From NCBI RefSeq assembly GCF_022869785.1, contig NZ_CP094997.1, positions 1,178,001-1,242,000 of the forward strand: a stretch of DNA of 64,000 nucleotides, written 5' to 3'. The notes beneath the pieces were generated by a model, which ran no database searches, was not told the DNA's origin, and saw nothing but the letters and a program-made list of their open reading frames with translations. This document shows positions 36,318-44,953 of this stretch, piece by piece. This DNA comes from Dyadobacter chenwenxiniae. GTDB lineage: Bacteria > Bacteroidota > Bacteroidia > Cytophagales > Spirosomataceae. Position 1 is the stretch's first letter. Each line of letters starts with the position of its first letter. A program made the position numbers and the translations under genes.

Positions 36318-37139
36318 TTATTTTTCAGCACTTCTTCTAATTGTGTTCTTGGTTCCGACATAGGCTGTGAAAAGCACAAGTGGAATTATAGTCAGTTTAA
36401 ATACAATTAGAGCTTTTTCTGGCACAGTCAGGTTGGGAAAGAAAAAGATTGGCAAACCAGCGTTGACGGAAAGATGGGTTAGAATTGCGATAAGGACACT
36501 GCCATTCGCTATAGACGATAGGTAAGTAAATAAATAAGATAAGCAGATCGTAGCAAGCAGGTAAACCGACACATTCAAAAAGGTGATGTCTCCATATGAG
36601 ATTAAAGCCCCGGTGGGCCCGAAAAAAAGAGGTATATGCCAGGTAACCCAAATGAAACCAATCACTATACTGGATTTCGTTGAAGAATGACTTTCCAACA
36701 GTTTGGGAAGCAAATAGCCTCTCCATCCGAGTTCTTCGCCCATAGGTCCAGCAAACAGGCTATAACCTATGATAGATGGGATCAATGCCACTTTGCTTAG
36801 GCTAACATTTCCAATGGACCCGACAAACAAATGGTAGAGATAGATTCCCGAAAACATAAATATAATTGGCAAGGCAAAAACTGCCAGATACACCTTAGGC
36901 GATGCGCGCCAGATAAAAAGCCTTTTTAATAAGGCCCGTAAGGCACTAGATCCTTCAAAAAAAGCAGTTGTGATAATTGCTGCGAGGGTTGGTCCATATG
37001 CACCAATAAAAAAGAAACTTATAAAGTAAGTCATGCCATCTTCAACTGAGTCAGTTTTCAGATAATACAGCGCGATCCCCCAATTGAGCCAACTCCAGAT
37101 GAAGGTAAAGAGCAGAAATGCAATAATGTTGGTTCTCAT
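36318..37139 (-). CDS. CPBP-family intramembrane metalloprotease (CAAX protease-like)
   Basis: 273 residues, seven or eight hydrophobic segments. The Abi/CPBP motifs are present: 'GPMGEELGWRGYLLPKL' (E-E-x-x-x-R, metal-binding glutamates), 'WVTWHIPLFFG' (histidine motif), and a later 'ILTHLSVNAGLP' (third motif H-x-x-x-N). Such proteins cleave membrane-bound peptides or prenylated substrates, or act in bacteriocin immunity. Function is not determined by context. It is between the IS relic and the gene-free stretch. Confidence 0.85.
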   Translation of the reverse strand: MRTNIIAFLLFTFIWSWLNWGIALYYLKTDSVEDGMTYFISFFFIGAYGPTLAAIITTAFFEGSSALRALLKRLFIWRASPKVYLAVFALPIIFMFSGIYLYHLFVGSIGNVSLSKVALIPSIIGYSLFAGPMGEELGWRGYLLPKLLESHSSTKSSIVIGFIWVTWHIPLFFGPTGALISYGDITFLNVSVYLLATICLSYLFTYLSSIANGSVLIAILTHLSVNAGLPIFFFPNLTVPEKALIVFKLTIIPLVLFTAYVGTKNTIRRSAEK

Positions 37140-37237
37140 TCTTGGCTATTCAATTATATGAGAAACTGTGATCCGACTTTTTTCTGAATATGCTACACCC
37201 ACCGTGGCCGTTATAGAACTGTTTTTCAAAGATTCAA

Positions 37238-37693
37238 AATTTCTCATTATCTGATTCTTTTTCAGAACGCATGAGAAAAGGCAGGTAAAACTGATCTTTT
37301 TCTTTACCGTAAACAAGCCCTTCTCTTTCGGGTTTATACATACTAAAAACTGGTATCCATGCAGTGATAATTGAGCTTTCTTTCCCTACCAGGTTTTACT
37401 GAAATACGTGAGTCCGGATCACTAGGGCTGTAATGCGTCTTACTACTAAAGAGTTGGGCTTTTATATGTGAAGCGCCACTGGCACCGACCGGATTATTAC
37501 GCATTTTGTCATGATTGTATTTTACCCGCTTCAAACAGTGCTCTACAAGTTTACGATCAGTTGTTATGTTTTCGAGATAACCTGCAAGCATTAATTTGAA
37601 CCGGGTCGCCGGGCGAAAGACGACCGGATCTATGGACGGATTTCCGGTACGTCCATACAGATCTCTGATGTAAAGAGACCGTAAATCCAGCAT
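37238..37693 (-). mobile_element. Degenerate IS1182-type transposase remnant
   Basis: The frame 37343-37693 encodes 'LYGRTGNPSIDPVVF' and 'FKLMLAGYLENITTDRKLVE', typical of the N-terminal part of IS1182-type transposases. It then jumps to 'NPVGASGASHIKAQLFSSKT' and 'HYSPSDPDSRISVKPGRERK', a later region, so an internal segment is deleted. A continuation in another frame, 'MYKPEREGLVYGKEKDQFYL' (37238-37342), recalls the zinc-ribbon segment. A short 'RPATR' interruption occurs in the N-terminal block. No inverted terminal repeats were identified. It is a dead element. Confidence 0.72.
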
Positions 37694-37875
37694 CTCTCTG
37701 AGCCTCGGATAAAAACAGGTACAACGTAGGCAGCCGTGTTCAGTTCTGGAACGCGCCGTTCAAATTCGGACGTTTGCTCGGCCAGCAAATGGCAGAAAAG
37801 CTCATATTTATGGATTCACGCAGATGGTACGATTATTCTCCAACAGATTAACGGTACTTGTTCACTTGTCGTAAA

Positions 37876-39279
37876 ATGAGAAAATATCGATTTCTGCTTA
37901 TCATCTCTGTCCTGTGTTTCGAATGCAATTACGCTGTATCTCAGACAAACAATCCAGACCTTAACGAAGTTAAGGACTCCATCGTCGCCAGGTACAACCG
38001 GAATGATTTTAAGGGAATATATCAACTGGCAGACACCGCATTTTCAAATCACATTACCGAGAACCAGCTATCAGGCTTTTTAAGAGGTAACCTTAATTCG
38101 GGTAATATCTTAAGCGCCCGATTTCAGACAGTAGCAGACGGAAAATCTTCTTACTTGTTAAAGTGTGAAACGAGAGACATTAAAATGACCCTCGCAGTTG
38201 CTGACAAAAAATTCACAACTTTTGGTTTTTCAAATGTTCCCATTGAGCTTTTGAAAGAAGCCCCAAATGTCAAAAATAATAACCCTTTAAAAACTCCGAC
38301 AGATAAATTGGTTGACAGCCTTGCAAGGTCATATTTCAAAAATTCGAATAGCTCAGGACTTTCAATAGGAATTGTTGCTCAGGGAGCCGTTCAGACCTAT
38401 CATTACGGCTCGTCAAACAAGAATACAGAACAACTCCCCTCGTCGCACACACTATATGAAATTGGCTCAGTTACGAAAACTTTCACAGCCACCTTGCTTG
38501 CTCAGGCAGTTATTGATGGAAAAGTTACCTTGAATGATGACATCAGGAAATATCTTTCAGGTGATTACCCAAACCTAAGCTTTCAGGGAGCACCGATTAC
38601 TTTACTTCATCTGGCGAATCACACATCCCGTCTTCCCGGGCTTCCCGATGATTTAGAGAAACAACCAAATTTCAATCCGGTTATTCCTGAGGCACATTAT
38701 GATTCAGCTATGTATTTTGCTGCGTTGCACAGGGTAAAACTGGATACAGTTCCCGGATATAAATACAACTATTCAAACTGGGGCATATCCCTGCTGGGAC
38801 ACATTATGGAAGGAGTTTATGCCAAACCTTATGAAGATTTACTAAAGGAATACGTCACAAAGCCTTTCGGAATGAAAGATACCTATTACGATCTGACGCA
38901 AGCACAGAAAAAGCGGATGGCTTACCCCTACACTGATAATGGAAGGCAGGGCCCATCTCATGCGCTAGGAATCTTCGGGCCGGCGGGGGGGCTACATTCC
39001 ACGCTGGGTGACATGCTAAAATATCTTCATCATCAGATTAGTGAAACCAATCCAGCTGTAAAATTAACACACCAGCAGACGGCGGGAAATGTAGGTTTGG
39101 GTTGGGGTGTTAGAAAAAAAGGGGATAAGCTCGATTTTCAACACAATGGGAGTACAATTGGGTTTGTATCTCACATTTCAGTATTTCCGCAAGCTAGAAG
39201 CGGTCTGGTAATTTTGGCTAATAGTAAGGCTGATGTTGGACCACTAATCTATGGACTACAAAAAGTTATAAACAATTAG
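37876..39279 (+). CDS. Secreted serine hydrolase (beta-lactamase / PBP-like)
   Basis: 467 residues from ATG 37876 (MRKYRFLLIISVLCFECNYA), with a signal peptide and a cysteine near residue 14 that might be lipidated. Residues 25-135 form an N-terminal domain of the DUF3887-like type. The serine-hydrolase domain then shows all motifs: 'EIGSVTKTFTATLL' (S-x-x-K), 'YKYNYSNWGISLLG' (Y-x-N), and 'FQHNGSTIGF' (H-x-G). It probably acts on a beta-lactam, peptidoglycan or ester in the periplasm. In contrast to the truncated relative at 5.3 kb, this one is intact. Confidence 0.9.
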   Translation: MRKYRFLLIISVLCFECNYAVSQTNNPDLNEVKDSIVARYNRNDFKGIYQLADTAFSNHITENQLSGFLRGNLNSGNILSARFQTVADGKSSYLLKCETRDIKMTLAVADKKFTTFGFSNVPIELLKEAPNVKNNNPLKTPTDKLVDSLARSYFKNSNSSGLSIGIVAQGAVQTYHYGSSNKNTEQLPSSHTLYEIGSVTKTFTATLLAQAVIDGKVTLNDDIRKYLSGDYPNLSFQGAPITLLHLANHTSRLPGLPDDLEKQPNFNPVIPEAHYDSAMYFAALHRVKLDTVPGYKYNYSNWGISLLGHIMEGVYAKPYEDLLKEYVTKPFGMKDTYYDLTQAQKKRMAYPYTDNGRQGPSHALGIFGPAGGLHSTLGDMLKYLHHQISETNPAVKLTHQQTAGNVGLGWGVRKKGDKLDFQHNGSTIGFVSHISVFPQARSGLVILANSKADVGPLIYGLQKVINN

Positions 39280-39349
39280 TATTTCCTTACAGCTTAAATG
39301 TACTAACCATTGCACTTTTCAGAGATTAATACTCTTATGATGTTCTTAG

Positions 39350-40186
39350 CTAAACCCTCATCCGGAAGGAAATCGGCGTGGTACCCGTATATTTCTTGAA
39401 CTGTTTACAAAGATGGCTTTCGTCTGTGTAGCCAAACTCATCGGCAATTTCACTGAGGGTTAGCTGACTGTAAAGCAGCCGCGCTTCGATCAGTTTTATT
39501 CGATATTTAATGATATACTGTTTCAATGATTCTCCGGCGTGTTTCTTGAAATAAAGGCTGACGTATGCAGGCGCATAATGAAAGGTCTCGGCCAAATGCT
39601 CAATCGTCAGGTCTGCCGGCCGGTAAATATGCTGTTTGATATAAATCAGCATCGCTTCTATCGAATCTTTCAGGACAGGCCTGCCGTGCGCCTGACTGAA
39701 CAGGTTCCGGGCAAGAATGATCAACATACTTCTCATGAGACTGTCACGTATCAATTCATAATACTGAGACTCGTCATTGGCAGATTCCGCTTCCAGGACA
39801 GCGAGTAAATGGTGCAGTTTTTGCTTCTCGTTTGTATCTGTGACTATGGACCCCCGGCTTTGCGAAGAAGTGTTCAGCAATGCTTTTATGATGGGTTGCC
39901 ATGGATGATCCTTATCGCCCCGCAACTGTTTATGGATCGATTCGTTGAAGCGGACAAAGCTGAATTCAGTCAGCTCGAGAATCTCAAAATAATGAAAATC
40001 CTCAGGGCCTAAAAGAAAAACGTCTCCCTCAGCATACGCAAAAGCATTACCATTAATGCGATGAACGCCCTTTCCTTTTAATATGAAAATAATTTCGAAA
40101 TAGGTGTGTTTATGAACCGAGTGAACCCAGGTAACGGCTTCGAAATGGTAGATACTGAATGGTGTATGAAGGATGTATCTTTTCAT
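39350..40186 (-). CDS. AraC-family transcriptional regulator, cupin type
   Basis: 278 residues from ATG 40186 (MKRYILHTPFSIYHFEAV); an ATG at 40195 is also possible. The N-terminal cupin ('HKHTYFEIIFILKGKGVHRI', 'GDVFLLGPEDFHYFEI') would bind a sugar. C-terminal helix-turn-helix motifs are 'LTIEHLAETFHYAPAYVSLY' and 'LSEIADEFGYTDESHLCKQF'. It is divergent from the DUF1080/Dabb genes across 120 bp and may control them (inference). Confidence 0.87.
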   Translation of the reverse strand: MKRYILHTPFSIYHFEAVTWVHSVHKHTYFEIIFILKGKGVHRINGNAFAYAEGDVFLLGPEDFHYFEILELTEFSFVRFNESIHKQLRGDKDHPWQPIIKALLNTSSQSRGSIVTDTNEKQKLHHLLAVLEAESANDESQYYELIRDSLMRSMLIILARNLFSQAHGRPVLKDSIEAMLIYIKQHIYRPADLTIEHLAETFHYAPAYVSLYFKKHAGESLKQYIIKYRIKLIEARLLYSQLTLSEIADEFGYTDESHLCKQFKKYTGTTPISFRMRV

Positions 40187-40306
40187 GTGGCCCAAAGATT
40201 AGCATAAACTTACCAATTAACAATGGATTTTTACAATAGGACCGCAGATGCACTGTTTAAATTTGCTTTCTGAAATTTCTTCAATACGGCAAAAGCAAAC
40301 ACCAGT

Positions 40307-41176
40307 ATGAAACGTACATTTACCCAATTAACCGGAATAGCATTCATATGTATACTTTTTTCCATGCAAAAGCCTGACGAATGGACGCCTCTGCTGGATA
40401 AAGACCTTAGCTTGTGGGAAAATTATTTGAGCTATGCACACAAACCAGGATACAATGGAAAAGTACCAACTGACAAATCCGGAACCCCATTAGCTCCGGT
40501 TGGGTATAATCGGGATGATGCCAAAGTGTTCACGGTGGTAAATCAGCCCGGGGGACCTGTGTTACGCGTCAGTGGCGAAATATACGGTTGCCTGTTTACA
40601 AAGAAATCGTACAAAAACTACCATATGAAGCTTCAAGTCAAATGGGGCGACAAGAAATATGATCCCAGACAGGACAAGCTGCGGGACTCGGGCATTTTGT
40701 ATCACTCCAATGGGGAAGCCGGTGCGGAATACTGGCGTTCCTGGATGCTGTCTCAGGAATTCCAGATTATGGAAGGGCATATGGGCGACTTTTGGTGCCA
40801 GGCAAACTCGGCGATTGACATACGCTCGTTCCAGTCTGAGGGGGTTATGAACCGGGTTGCAGACCATAAACAACCATTCGCTGCTTTCAAAAGCGGGGCA
40901 GATTACTATTGCATGCGCGCTGCGAATTACGAAAGCCCTGCTGGCGAATGGACCAGTCTCGAACTGATTTGTTATGAAGGGAAGAGTCTTCATATCGTCA
41001 ACGGCCAGTTGGCAATGGTGCTTAGCAATTCCCGTTACATTACGCCGGAAGGGAAGGAAGTGCCCATGATCAGTGGTAAAATACAGTTACAAAGTGAAGC
41101 AGCCGAAGTATTTTTCCGTAATATCCTTATCAAAGAAATTAACGCAATGCCAGAAGAATACGCTGGCCTGTTTTAG
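40307..41176 (+). CDS. DUF1080-domain secreted protein (3-keto-disaccharide hydrolase-like)
   Basis: 289 residues with a signal peptide of about 20 residues (ending near 'SMQKPDE'). The single concanavalin-like beta-sandwich shows 'WTPLLDKDLSLWENYL', 'DDAKVFTVVNQPGGP', 'DSGILYHSNGEAGAEYWR' and 'EVFFRNILIKEI', which are typical DUF1080 blocks. Some members of this family hydrolyse 3-keto-glycosides; others have no known activity. It is followed 35 bp later by the Dabb protein, so they probably form one operon. Confidence 0.88.
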   Translation: MKRTFTQLTGIAFICILFSMQKPDEWTPLLDKDLSLWENYLSYAHKPGYNGKVPTDKSGTPLAPVGYNRDDAKVFTVVNQPGGPVLRVSGEIYGCLFTKKSYKNYHMKLQVKWGDKKYDPRQDKLRDSGILYHSNGEAGAEYWRSWMLSQEFQIMEGHMGDFWCQANSAIDIRSFQSEGVMNRVADHKQPFAAFKSGADYYCMRAANYESPAGEWTSLELICYEGKSLHIVNGQLAMVLSNSRYITPEGKEVPMISGKIQLQSEAAEVFFRNILIKEINAMPEEYAGLF

Positions 41177-41211
41177 AAATCCCACCAATCATCAATCAGA
41201 TCTATTCAACA

Positions 41212-41610
41212 ATGAAGCAGCAATCAAGAAGAAATTTTGTCAAAAGCAGCCTTTCAGCCAGCCTGGCGATAGGCGTGCCGACCGGTTTAATTGCCAATAA
41301 CACCTTTTTACACCACGTTTTCTTTTACTTAAAAAATCCGGAAAATGCAGGCGATAAGGAGAAATTACTGGAAGGGTTAAACAAGCTTGCCAAGTGCCCG
41401 ACCATTAAAATGGTACACATCGGAACGCCGGCAGACACCAATCGCGACGTTATTGAACGTAATTATGCGTATTCATGGTTATGCTTTTTCGACAGCCCGG
41501 CAGATGAAGAGGCCTATCAAAAACACCCCATCCACGACGATTTTAGAAATAACTACGCCCATTTATGGAATAAGGTCGTTATTTATGATTCGGTTGGGCC
41601 AAAGCGATAA
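41212..41610 (+). CDS. Dabb-domain protein with export-type signal
   Basis: 132 residues. The start 'MKQQSRRNFVKSSLSASLAI' is a twin-arginine-type signal. The rest is a stress-responsive A/B barrel (Dabb) domain: 'FLHHVFFYLKNPENAGDKEK' with the conserved H-x-V-x-F-x-L start, and 'YSWLCFFDSPADEEAYQKHP'. Dabb proteins are small dimeric barrels with varied or unknown roles. Located downstream of the DUF1080 gene and likely co-regulated with it. Confidence 0.87.
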   Translation: MKQQSRRNFVKSSLSASLAIGVPTGLIANNTFLHHVFFYLKNPENAGDKEKLLEGLNKLAKCPTIKMVHIGTPADTNRDVIERNYAYSWLCFFDSPADEEAYQKHPIHDDFRNNYAHLWNKVVIYDSVGPKR

Positions 41611-41641
41611 CCGTTATGAACCAGGAAAGTATGATCTGAGT

Positions 41642-41895
41642 ATGACGCAACTGTTAGTCACCCATATTGAAGTAACAGATCCTGCTTTTGAAGCAATCAA
41701 ATACTTTTACTGCATTCAGGCTCCGGCCGACTTTCAAACAGAAACTCAGCATTTTCTCCGAACCTGGAGATGATGCTGATTTTTAATTTTGGAGCGCCCG
41801 TTCGCATTTCTTTTGCAGATGCCGGTTTCAGTGGTTTGCAGATTGAGCGTGCTGCTGCCATAGGGATACAATCATTCATTTTCTTTCTGTCGTAA
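41642..41895 (+). pseudogene. Truncated, frameshifted AraC-type regulator remnant
   Basis: The frame from ATG 41642 (MTQLLVTHIEVTDPAFEAIK) breaks at a T4 run (41752-41755). Adding one base reads on as 'SPNLEMMLIFNFGAPVRISF' and 'FSGLQIERAAAIG', the start of the N-terminal domain found in many Bacteroidota AraC regulators. Beyond it the similarity ends and a stop follows at 41893. The DNA-binding domain is missing, so this is a dead gene piece next to the DUF1080/Dabb operon. Confidence 0.65.
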
Positions 41896-42010
41896 AAGAA
41901 AAGCAACGTTTCCTCGTCGTCCTGAAAAAAAAGATAATTTCCAGGCAGCGTTTTATATGCTATAATCAGTCATATAAGGAAAGGCCATAAATCGGTATAG
42001 CACTATTTCA

Positions 42011-42952
42011 ATGAACATAAAACATTACGGGCTCTTGCTGTTTGCTGCGCTCCTCTCCGGCTGTAACAATGTGGTGGATGTACAGGAGCCAGATACTGAG
42101 GTGGTGCCCGAATCTGCTATTGCTGCTATCAAAACGAGCTACCCTGATGCAGGGCAATTTATTTTTAAAACACTTATAAAGGAAAAGCTCTGGAAAGCAA
42201 AGTTTTCCAGTCAGGCAAATACATTTGAAACGCAAGTGAGCCCGGCGGCCATTTCCGGTGATGTTTTCAAAAATTCGGCCGATGCAGGGCTTTATAAAGG
42301 CTTAACCGACAAACTTAAAATCTCGGGAGGCATACTTTCCAATTTACAACTGCTTGAAAAGGCCACCGACAATGCGGCGCGAATGCAGTACATGTTAAAT
42401 GGTAAGGCCCAGCTATTAAACTACTATGTGCTCAACGACTGGCACATAGTAAAAATGGCCGCACCTTATCCCGTAGAATCGTATACAGTGGAAGTGTCGG
42501 ATGTGCCGGAAAAAATCGTGTCGTTTTGTGAAGCGGCGAAAATTGAACTGGACAGCAGCCAGATCACTGTAAACGAAGACCAGGCCAGTAAGAGGACGTT
42601 CATTGTTCATCCACAGGCAGCGCTTTTTCCGATTTTCTTTGATGAGGCCGGAAATTTGAAATGGATAGCGAAAAATTCAGACGGAACGCCGCTGGAAAAT
42701 AAGCCCAATGATAAGGTAGGCAGCGCAGCACTTTTTGAAAAAATAAAGGCGGGCTACGCTGATTTCAATGTTTACAACACCCTCGCTTTTGAGGCCATAT
42801 ATGATGACCTGAGTAGTATAAGATATGTTTTTCAACGAAAAAGCGGCGCCGAAGGAACCCGTGATTTCATTAGTGAAACACAGGAAATTTTTGTGAATGC
42901 AAATTCGGGGGAGGTAATATTCGAACAGTATTCATCCTATGTATTCAGATAA
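42011..42952 (+). CDS. PepSY-like putative lipoprotein (upstream partner of the ECF sigma locus)
   Basis: 313 residues. Lipobox 'AALLSGC' gives a mature cysteine near residue 18. The first unit after it reads 'VPESAIAAIKTSYPDAGQFI', the pattern of PepSY-like units (helix then strands). A second unit starts 'DVPEKIVSFCEAAKIELDSS' and carries 'PIFFDEAGNLKW'. The protein at 44954 has the same architecture and similar motif order, so the two are probably paralogues. It is likely periplasmic or attached to the inner face of the outer membrane. Exact function is unknown. It ends 49 bp before the sigma factor gene on the same strand. Confidence 0.8.
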   Translation: MNIKHYGLLLFAALLSGCNNVVDVQEPDTEVVPESAIAAIKTSYPDAGQFIFKTLIKEKLWKAKFSSQANTFETQVSPAAISGDVFKNSADAGLYKGLTDKLKISGGILSNLQLLEKATDNAARMQYMLNGKAQLLNYYVLNDWHIVKMAAPYPVESYTVEVSDVPEKIVSFCEAAKIELDSSQITVNEDQASKRTFIVHPQAALFPIFFDEAGNLKWIAKNSDGTPLENKPNDKVGSAALFEKIKAGYADFNVYNTLAFEAIYDDLSSIRYVFQRKSGAEGTRDFISETQEIFVNANSGEVIFEQYSSYVFR

Positions 42953-43001
42953 CAGGATGTTATTTCAAGGCCAAGCAGCGCTAATTTGTCAAAACTACTG
43001 A

Positions 43002-43586
43002 ATGGCCTTTTTTAGATCGAAAGCAAAGATGGACCTGACCGAGCTCGTGAGGGCCTGCCAACGGCAGGATTCACGGGCTCAGGTTGTATTTTACGACCGT
43101 TATAAGAGCAGGTTGTTGGGCATCTGTTTGCGATATGCCAGAACGGTTGCCGAAGCCGAAGACATATTTCAGGAAGGGATCATGAAAATCTTTTCGAAAA
43201 TAGGCGAAATATCCAAACCCGAATCTGTCGACAGCTGGGTGAAAACCATCATGATCCGGCATGCAATCGATTACTATAATCAAGTCACCAGGAAAGAGAT
43301 TCTGAGCAGCTCATACGATAACGCTGACATGGAATGGCAGGTGGATGACCATACCGCCGTATTACAGCGAATGGACGTAGAAATATTAATGGAAACAATG
43401 AATGAGCTTCCGGACGGTTATCGCATTGTGGTCAATATGTATTTTATAGACGGATATAAGCATTCTGAAATTGCCCAGCTGCTAGGCATTATGGAGGCGA
43501 CATCGCGGTCACAACTGACGCGCGGCCGCAACCTACTTTTCAAAATATTAGAACAAAAAGGTATCAAGCAACATGAAATCCTCTGA
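43002..43586 (+). CDS. ECF-type RNA polymerase sigma factor
   Basis: 194 residues. Region 2 reads 'AQVVFYDRYKSRLLGICLRY', then 'AEAEDIFQEGIMKIFSKI' with 'VDSWVKTIMIRHAIDYYNQV' (DNA-melting helix). Region 4 is 'LPDGYRIVVNMYFIDGYKHS' and 'EIAQLLGIMEATSRSQLTRG', the -35-binding helix-turn-helix. Start 43002 (MAFFRSKAK) fits; 43029 is also possible. The 3' end overlaps the next gene by 14 bp, so translation is coupled, as expected for a sigma/anti-sigma pair. Confidence 0.93.
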   Translation: MAFFRSKAKMDLTELVRACQRQDSRAQVVFYDRYKSRLLGICLRYARTVAEAEDIFQEGIMKIFSKIGEISKPESVDSWVKTIMIRHAIDYYNQVTRKEILSSSYDNADMEWQVDDHTAVLQRMDVEILMETMNELPDGYRIVVNMYFIDGYKHSEIAQLLGIMEATSRSQLTRGRNLLFKILEQKGIKQHEIL

Positions 43587-44841
43587 TGACGAATTAAATG
43601 ATGCGATAAAAAATGCTTTGCAGGGATCGTTCAGAAATTTTGAGCGAAAACCGAAGGCATCTCTTGATGAGCAGATCTATAGAGAATTAGGCCGACGCCC
43701 TAGCCGTAAACCATTATGGGCAGCATCGGGCGTGGCCGCCCTCATTGCCGTTATGTTCCTGTGGTATGTGAAAGCTGATAAAGATCGTGTCGTCGTTGGT
43801 GTGACAAAGCCGGTTACTGAAAATAGGGCCCATAAAGCGCTTCCTGACCTGCATAAGGGCGAAAGAAATGGCAGTGAAAATCAAGATGATATCGCTGCAA
43901 AAGTGCCGGTAAAAGTGAACGATGACCACCCCATTTTATCAAGGCCCCGTGTTACGGCGGCGCGGAAAGAAGGAGATCAACCTGAAAATCAGCCATTGTT
44001 AAACCCACTTAGATCATCAATTTCAAAACGGAATGCAACGTCTGAAACGCTTCTTCTGACTTACCCAGCGGACGATAGCCCAGCTACGGGCAAGATTGAT
44101 GACCTGGCGGACGTTGCCTATTTCTCAGAACTTGATTTGCATAACGCTTTAAGATTTCCGGTGCTGGGGCTGCCAATGATAACACTCCCTATGTTGGAAA
44201 TTACGCCGGACAGTGTTTCTCAGGATGTCGTTGATAAGAAGCGAGTTAGTTCGTGGAAACCTGCAATGCTCGTCAACGTTTCCGCAACAAACACATCTCA
44301 AAGTGTTTACCTGCTGCCTAGTGCCCATTCCCGCATATTGAAAGTGTCATTCCCCAATTCAATTGCCAACATCGGCTATAAAATTGGCTTTGGAATGCAG
44401 GCAAAGGGTTATCAGTTGCTGGTCAATTACAGTCATTTGCAATACCAGACGGAATATGTATACGCACTTGATGAGTTTACGGCAGAGCCGGCAAATGCAA
44501 ATTATAATTTTAGAAGATTAGGAATGGCGCGCACCGTGAGAAGTGCATTCGACATTGTTGGTATAGCTGCAAAAAAGAATTTCGATTTCGAGACGAAACT
44601 TCTGGGCGCGCTTTACGCTCAGCTCGGGATGGAATATTCACGCACCGTGATGGGTCCTGATCAGCAGCTGGTTGCGGCAAGTTTGTCGGCAGGGAAAAGG
44701 TTATTTGCCAGTCCCAAAGCGACTATTACCATTGGTCCATTTTTCGAATACAACATCTTGCGCATATTGACCACAGAAGAAAACGTAAAGATCAGGCCAA
44801 ACCAGGTTGGAATCTCATTGGGTTTAAAATTTGCCAATTAA
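43573..44841 (+). CDS. Predicted anti-sigma-like protein with inner-membrane helix and outer-membrane-barrel-like C-terminus
   Basis: 422 residues. Residues 1-50 are polar and helical ('NDAIKNALQGSFRNFERKPK') like a cytoplasmic anti-sigma segment, although no ZAS or Asp-box motif is obvious. A single helix follows ('PLWAASGVAALIAVMFLWYV', about 48-67). Residues 68-185 are a polar, repeat-poor linker with K, E and P, long enough to cross the periplasm. The C-terminal 200 residues alternate hydrophobic and aromatic residues ('KLLGALYAQLGMEYSRTVMG', 'GPFFEYNILRILTTEE', ending 'NQVGISLGLKFAN' with a C-terminal aromatic-type strand end). That resembles an 8-strand beta barrel. The gene overlaps the sigma gene. 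It may transmit outer-membrane state to the sigma factor (inference). Confidence 0.75.
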   Translation: MKSSDDELNDAIKNALQGSFRNFERKPKASLDEQIYRELGRRPSRKPLWAASGVAALIAVMFLWYVKADKDRVVVGVTKPVTENRAHKALPDLHKGERNGSENQDDIAAKVPVKVNDDHPILSRPRVTAARKEGDQPENQPLLNPLRSSISKRNATSETLLLTYPADDSPATGKIDDLADVAYFSELDLHNALRFPVLGLPMITLPMLEITPDSVSQDVVDKKRVSSWKPAMLVNVSATNTSQSVYLLPSAHSRILKVSFPNSIANIGYKIGFGMQAKGYQLLVNYSHLQYQTEYVYALDEFTAEPANANYNFRRLGMARTVRSAFDIVGIAAKKNFDFETKLLGALYAQLGMEYSRTVMGPDQQLVAASLSAGKRLFASPKATITIGPFFEYNILRILTTEENVKIRPNQVGISLGLKFAN

Positions 44842-44953
44842 CCGGGTTACCTGAACCGTGCTGTCGAAATAATTCTTCAAAGAATTTGGAAAACGGAGCA
44901 GCGTTTCTGCACGAAACTCCTGTCTGTATCAAAAACTTCAACTCAACTCCCTC

